This document shows, in pieces, positions 62,769 through 64,000 of a stretch of 64,000 nt of DNA. Where the stretch lies: contig NZ_FNUS01000001.1 in the NCBI RefSeq assembly GCF_900108025.1, positions 868,001 through 932,000 of the forward strand, written 5' to 3'. The stretch is from Halpernia humi. Lineage in GTDB: Bacteria > Bacteroidota > Bacteroidia > Flavobacteriales > Weeksellaceae. The position numbers were made by a program, and so were the translations under genes. The notes beneath the pieces are model-generated. The model saw nothing but the letters and a program-made list of their open reading frames with translations. It had not been told where the DNA came from and ran no database searches. The number at the start of each line of letters is the position of its first letter. Positions within the stretch are counted from its first letter, which is position 1.

Positions 62769-63341
62769 TTATTTTTTAATGTATTTTGGGTTATTCAATG
62801 TTATCACAATATCTCTAGTAACACTTTTTACAGAAGAATATTTAGCATCGCAAACCGAAGAACTTAAGGCGTATGTGCCCTTCTCAACCATTATAAAATT
62901 ATTATTTCTTGCCGGAATTGTTAAATTATAATACTTTTTACCACTAATTTTCATAATTAAATTGCAGGAAGAATTATTCACAATTTGGATGTAGGCATTT
63001 TTATCGCTAGGATCATTATTAAAAAGATGTGTTAAAACCGCCGCCGTTTTTTTATTTCGATCGTTAGAGCCGTCCTTCAAATCGCGCCGCACCTCCTTTT
63101 CTAACTTTCTTTTGGTAAGGTTTGTTACTTTAGGTTGCGCCGCAGTAGAGCCTTTACCCGCAATTAATGAATAAAGTTTTCTTTTAAATTCTGGCGTCTT
63201 CGGATTGTTCGGATTATATTTCACAAAATTTGCAATTACCTGAGGATCATTGCTTTTTTCGACTTGAGCCTCCGTATATTTCGATTGTGATAAAACGAAA
63301 ATTGAACATAATAGACTAGAAATAAATAGAAATTTTTTCAT
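62769..63341 (-). CDS. Secreted DUF6759-like protein
   Basis: This 190-residue protein has a signal peptide (ends FVLSQ near residue 19), a basic middle (residues 75-105), and a C-terminal domain with YIQIVNNSSCNLIMKISGKKYY and LSSSVCDAKYSSVKS, where the Cys pair may form a disulfide. This is what I recall of the DUF6759 family of Chryseobacterium, so the name is tentative. Function is unknown. It separates accA from tsf on the opposite strand. Confidence 0.65.
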   Translation of the reverse strand: MKKFLFISSLLCSIFVLSQSKYTEAQVEKSNDPQVIANFVKYNPNNPKTPEFKRKLYSLIAGKGSTAAQPKVTNLTKRKLEKEVRRDLKDGSNDRNKKTAAVLTHLFNNDPSDKNAYIQIVNNSSCNLIMKISGKKYYNLTIPARNNNFIMVEKGTYALSSSVCDAKYSSVKSVTRDIVITLNNPKYIKK

Positions 63342-63415
63342 TTTTAAGGGTATGATTTTTATATATAACTTTATTTAAACGTTAAATACATCTTTTTAGT
63401 TTGCATTAAATTTAT

Positions 63416-63423
63416 TATCTTTG
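63416..63423 (+). promoter_or_regulatory. -7 promoter element for tsf
   Basis: TATCTTTG matches TAnnTTTG and lies 52 bases before the tsf ATG. A TTG at 63401-63403 is only 12 bases away, so the -33 box is uncertain. Confidence 0.5.
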
Positions 63424-63475
63424 CAGCGCTGAAAAAACAGCAATAATTTACACTAAATTTAATAAAATATTTGAT

Positions 63476-64000
63476 ATGTATACACCCGCAGCAGCAGACG
63501 TAGCAAAATTAAGAAGTACTACAGGCGCAGGAATGATGGATTGCAAAAAAGCTTTGGTAGAATCTGAAGGAGATTTCGAAAAAGCAATTGAAATTCTAAG
63601 AAAAAAAGGCCAAAAAGTTGCCGCTAACAGAGCAGATAGAGAATCCACAGAAGGTGCTGTAATTGCAAAGGTAAACGAAGACAACACAATGGGCGCAATC
63701 ATAGCACTAAATTGTGAAACAGATTTTGTTGCAAAAAATGCAGATTTTGTTCTTTTGGCTAATGAATTGGCAGAACAAGCAATTTTCTATTCTAATAAAG
63801 ATGAATTTTTAGCATCAGATTTCCACGGACAATCGGTTGCTGATAAATTAATAGAGCAAACTGGGTTAATTGGTGAGAAAATTGAAATCGGTGCTTTCGA
63901 AAGAATTGAAGGGCCATTTCTTGGTGCATACATCCACGCTGGAAATAAAATTGCAGCAATCAGCGCACTTTCTGGGAAAGTAGATGGCGGAAGTGAAGCC
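63476..64000 (+). CDS. tsf: Translation elongation factor Ts, 5' part
   Basis: EF-Ts exchanges GDP for GTP on EF-Tu. The visible 175 codons include the UBA-type N-terminus (VAKLRSTTGAGMMDCKKAL, with GAGMMDCK diagnostic) and the start of the core domain (IALNCETDFVAKN). The rest is beyond the window. In most bacteria tsf follows rpsB; here the gene upstream is a minus-strand secreted protein, so rpsB is elsewhere or separate. Confidence 0.96.
   Translation, partial: MYTPAAADVAKLRSTTGAGMMDCKKALVESEGDFEKAIEILRKKGQKVAANRADRESTEGAVIAKVNEDNTMGAIIALNCETDFVAKNADFVLLANELAEQAIFYSNKDEFLASDFHGQSVADKLIEQTGLIGEKIEIGAFERIEGPFLGAYIHAGNKIAAISALSGKVDGGSEA

Noticed and set aside
1-64000. tRNA, rRNA or CRISPR array
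   Set aside because: Reading for T-loop patterns and spaced direct repeats gave nothing convincing; a covariance search (tRNAscan-SE, CRISPR finder) would be decisive.

Overview
The window is a low-GC chromosomal segment from a flavobacterium, most likely the Chryseobacterium/Weeksellaceae branch. The evidence is the gene content: a GLPGLI protein beside a TonB-receptor-like barrel, a type IX secretion (T9SS) C-terminal sorting domain, two ExbD subunits in one Ton operon, and the rpmF-accB-accC order. Promoters also fit the Bacteroidetes type (TTG, about 19 nt, TAnnTTTG). Most genes are housekeeping. I found no tRNA, rRNA, CRISPR array, intact insertion sequence or prophage.

Layout. 1-5600: end of pgi, folD, queE, a polyprenyl-phosphate sugar transferase, and an Mla-type ABC permease/ATPase pair overlapping a small outer-membrane barrel gene. 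5600-12800: a membrane protein, an M48 protease lipoprotein, a DUF4251 lipoprotein, methylmalonyl-CoA mutase with its GTPase MeaB, a large nested palindrome, a LEA-like lipoprotein and prfA. 12900-18830: a minus-strand Ton energy-transduction locus (ExbB, ExbD, ExbD, TonB, then a small membrane protein, a PstS-like lipoprotein and a TPR protein). 19100-31800: leuS, an acyltransferase/glycosyltransferase group, waaA, a cupin, an NlpC/P60 hydrolase, an O-methyltransferase, a toxin-antitoxin pair with a frameshifted toxin, an OmpA-like lipoprotein and tilS. 31880-45840: a DsbD-type protein, a secreted Cys peptide/GLPGLI/barrel module, an orphan ExbD, a rhodanese, a hydrolase, a tail-collar protein group with a T9SS cargo, a SulP transporter and a DHH phosphoesterase. 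46200-64000: rpmH (52 codons), ftsE, a tRNA methyltransferase, a histidine kinase, ribE, pdxA, yceD-rpmF-accB-accC, rocD, four glycosyltransferases, gltX, accA, a DUF6759-like secreted protein and the start of tsf.

The most unusual features are between and inside ordinary genes. (1) Seven-base tandem repeats occur inside leuS and waaA and directly before the NlpC/P60 start codon. (2) Two distant copies of one structured intergenic element differ by paired, compensating substitutions, which suggests a folded RNA or DNA element. (3) A 69-bp decayed copy of the waaA 5' end shows that a cupin gene interrupts an older operon. (4) A module of secreted four-Cys peptide, GLPGLI protein and TonB-receptor-like barrel lies between 29-bp direct repeats and next to an orphan ExbD; it is the best candidate for an undescribed system. 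(5) A nested palindrome lies behind the mutase gene. (6) A four-Cys motif is inserted in ornithine aminotransferase.

Functions are assigned from motifs and family knowledge; no database search was run.
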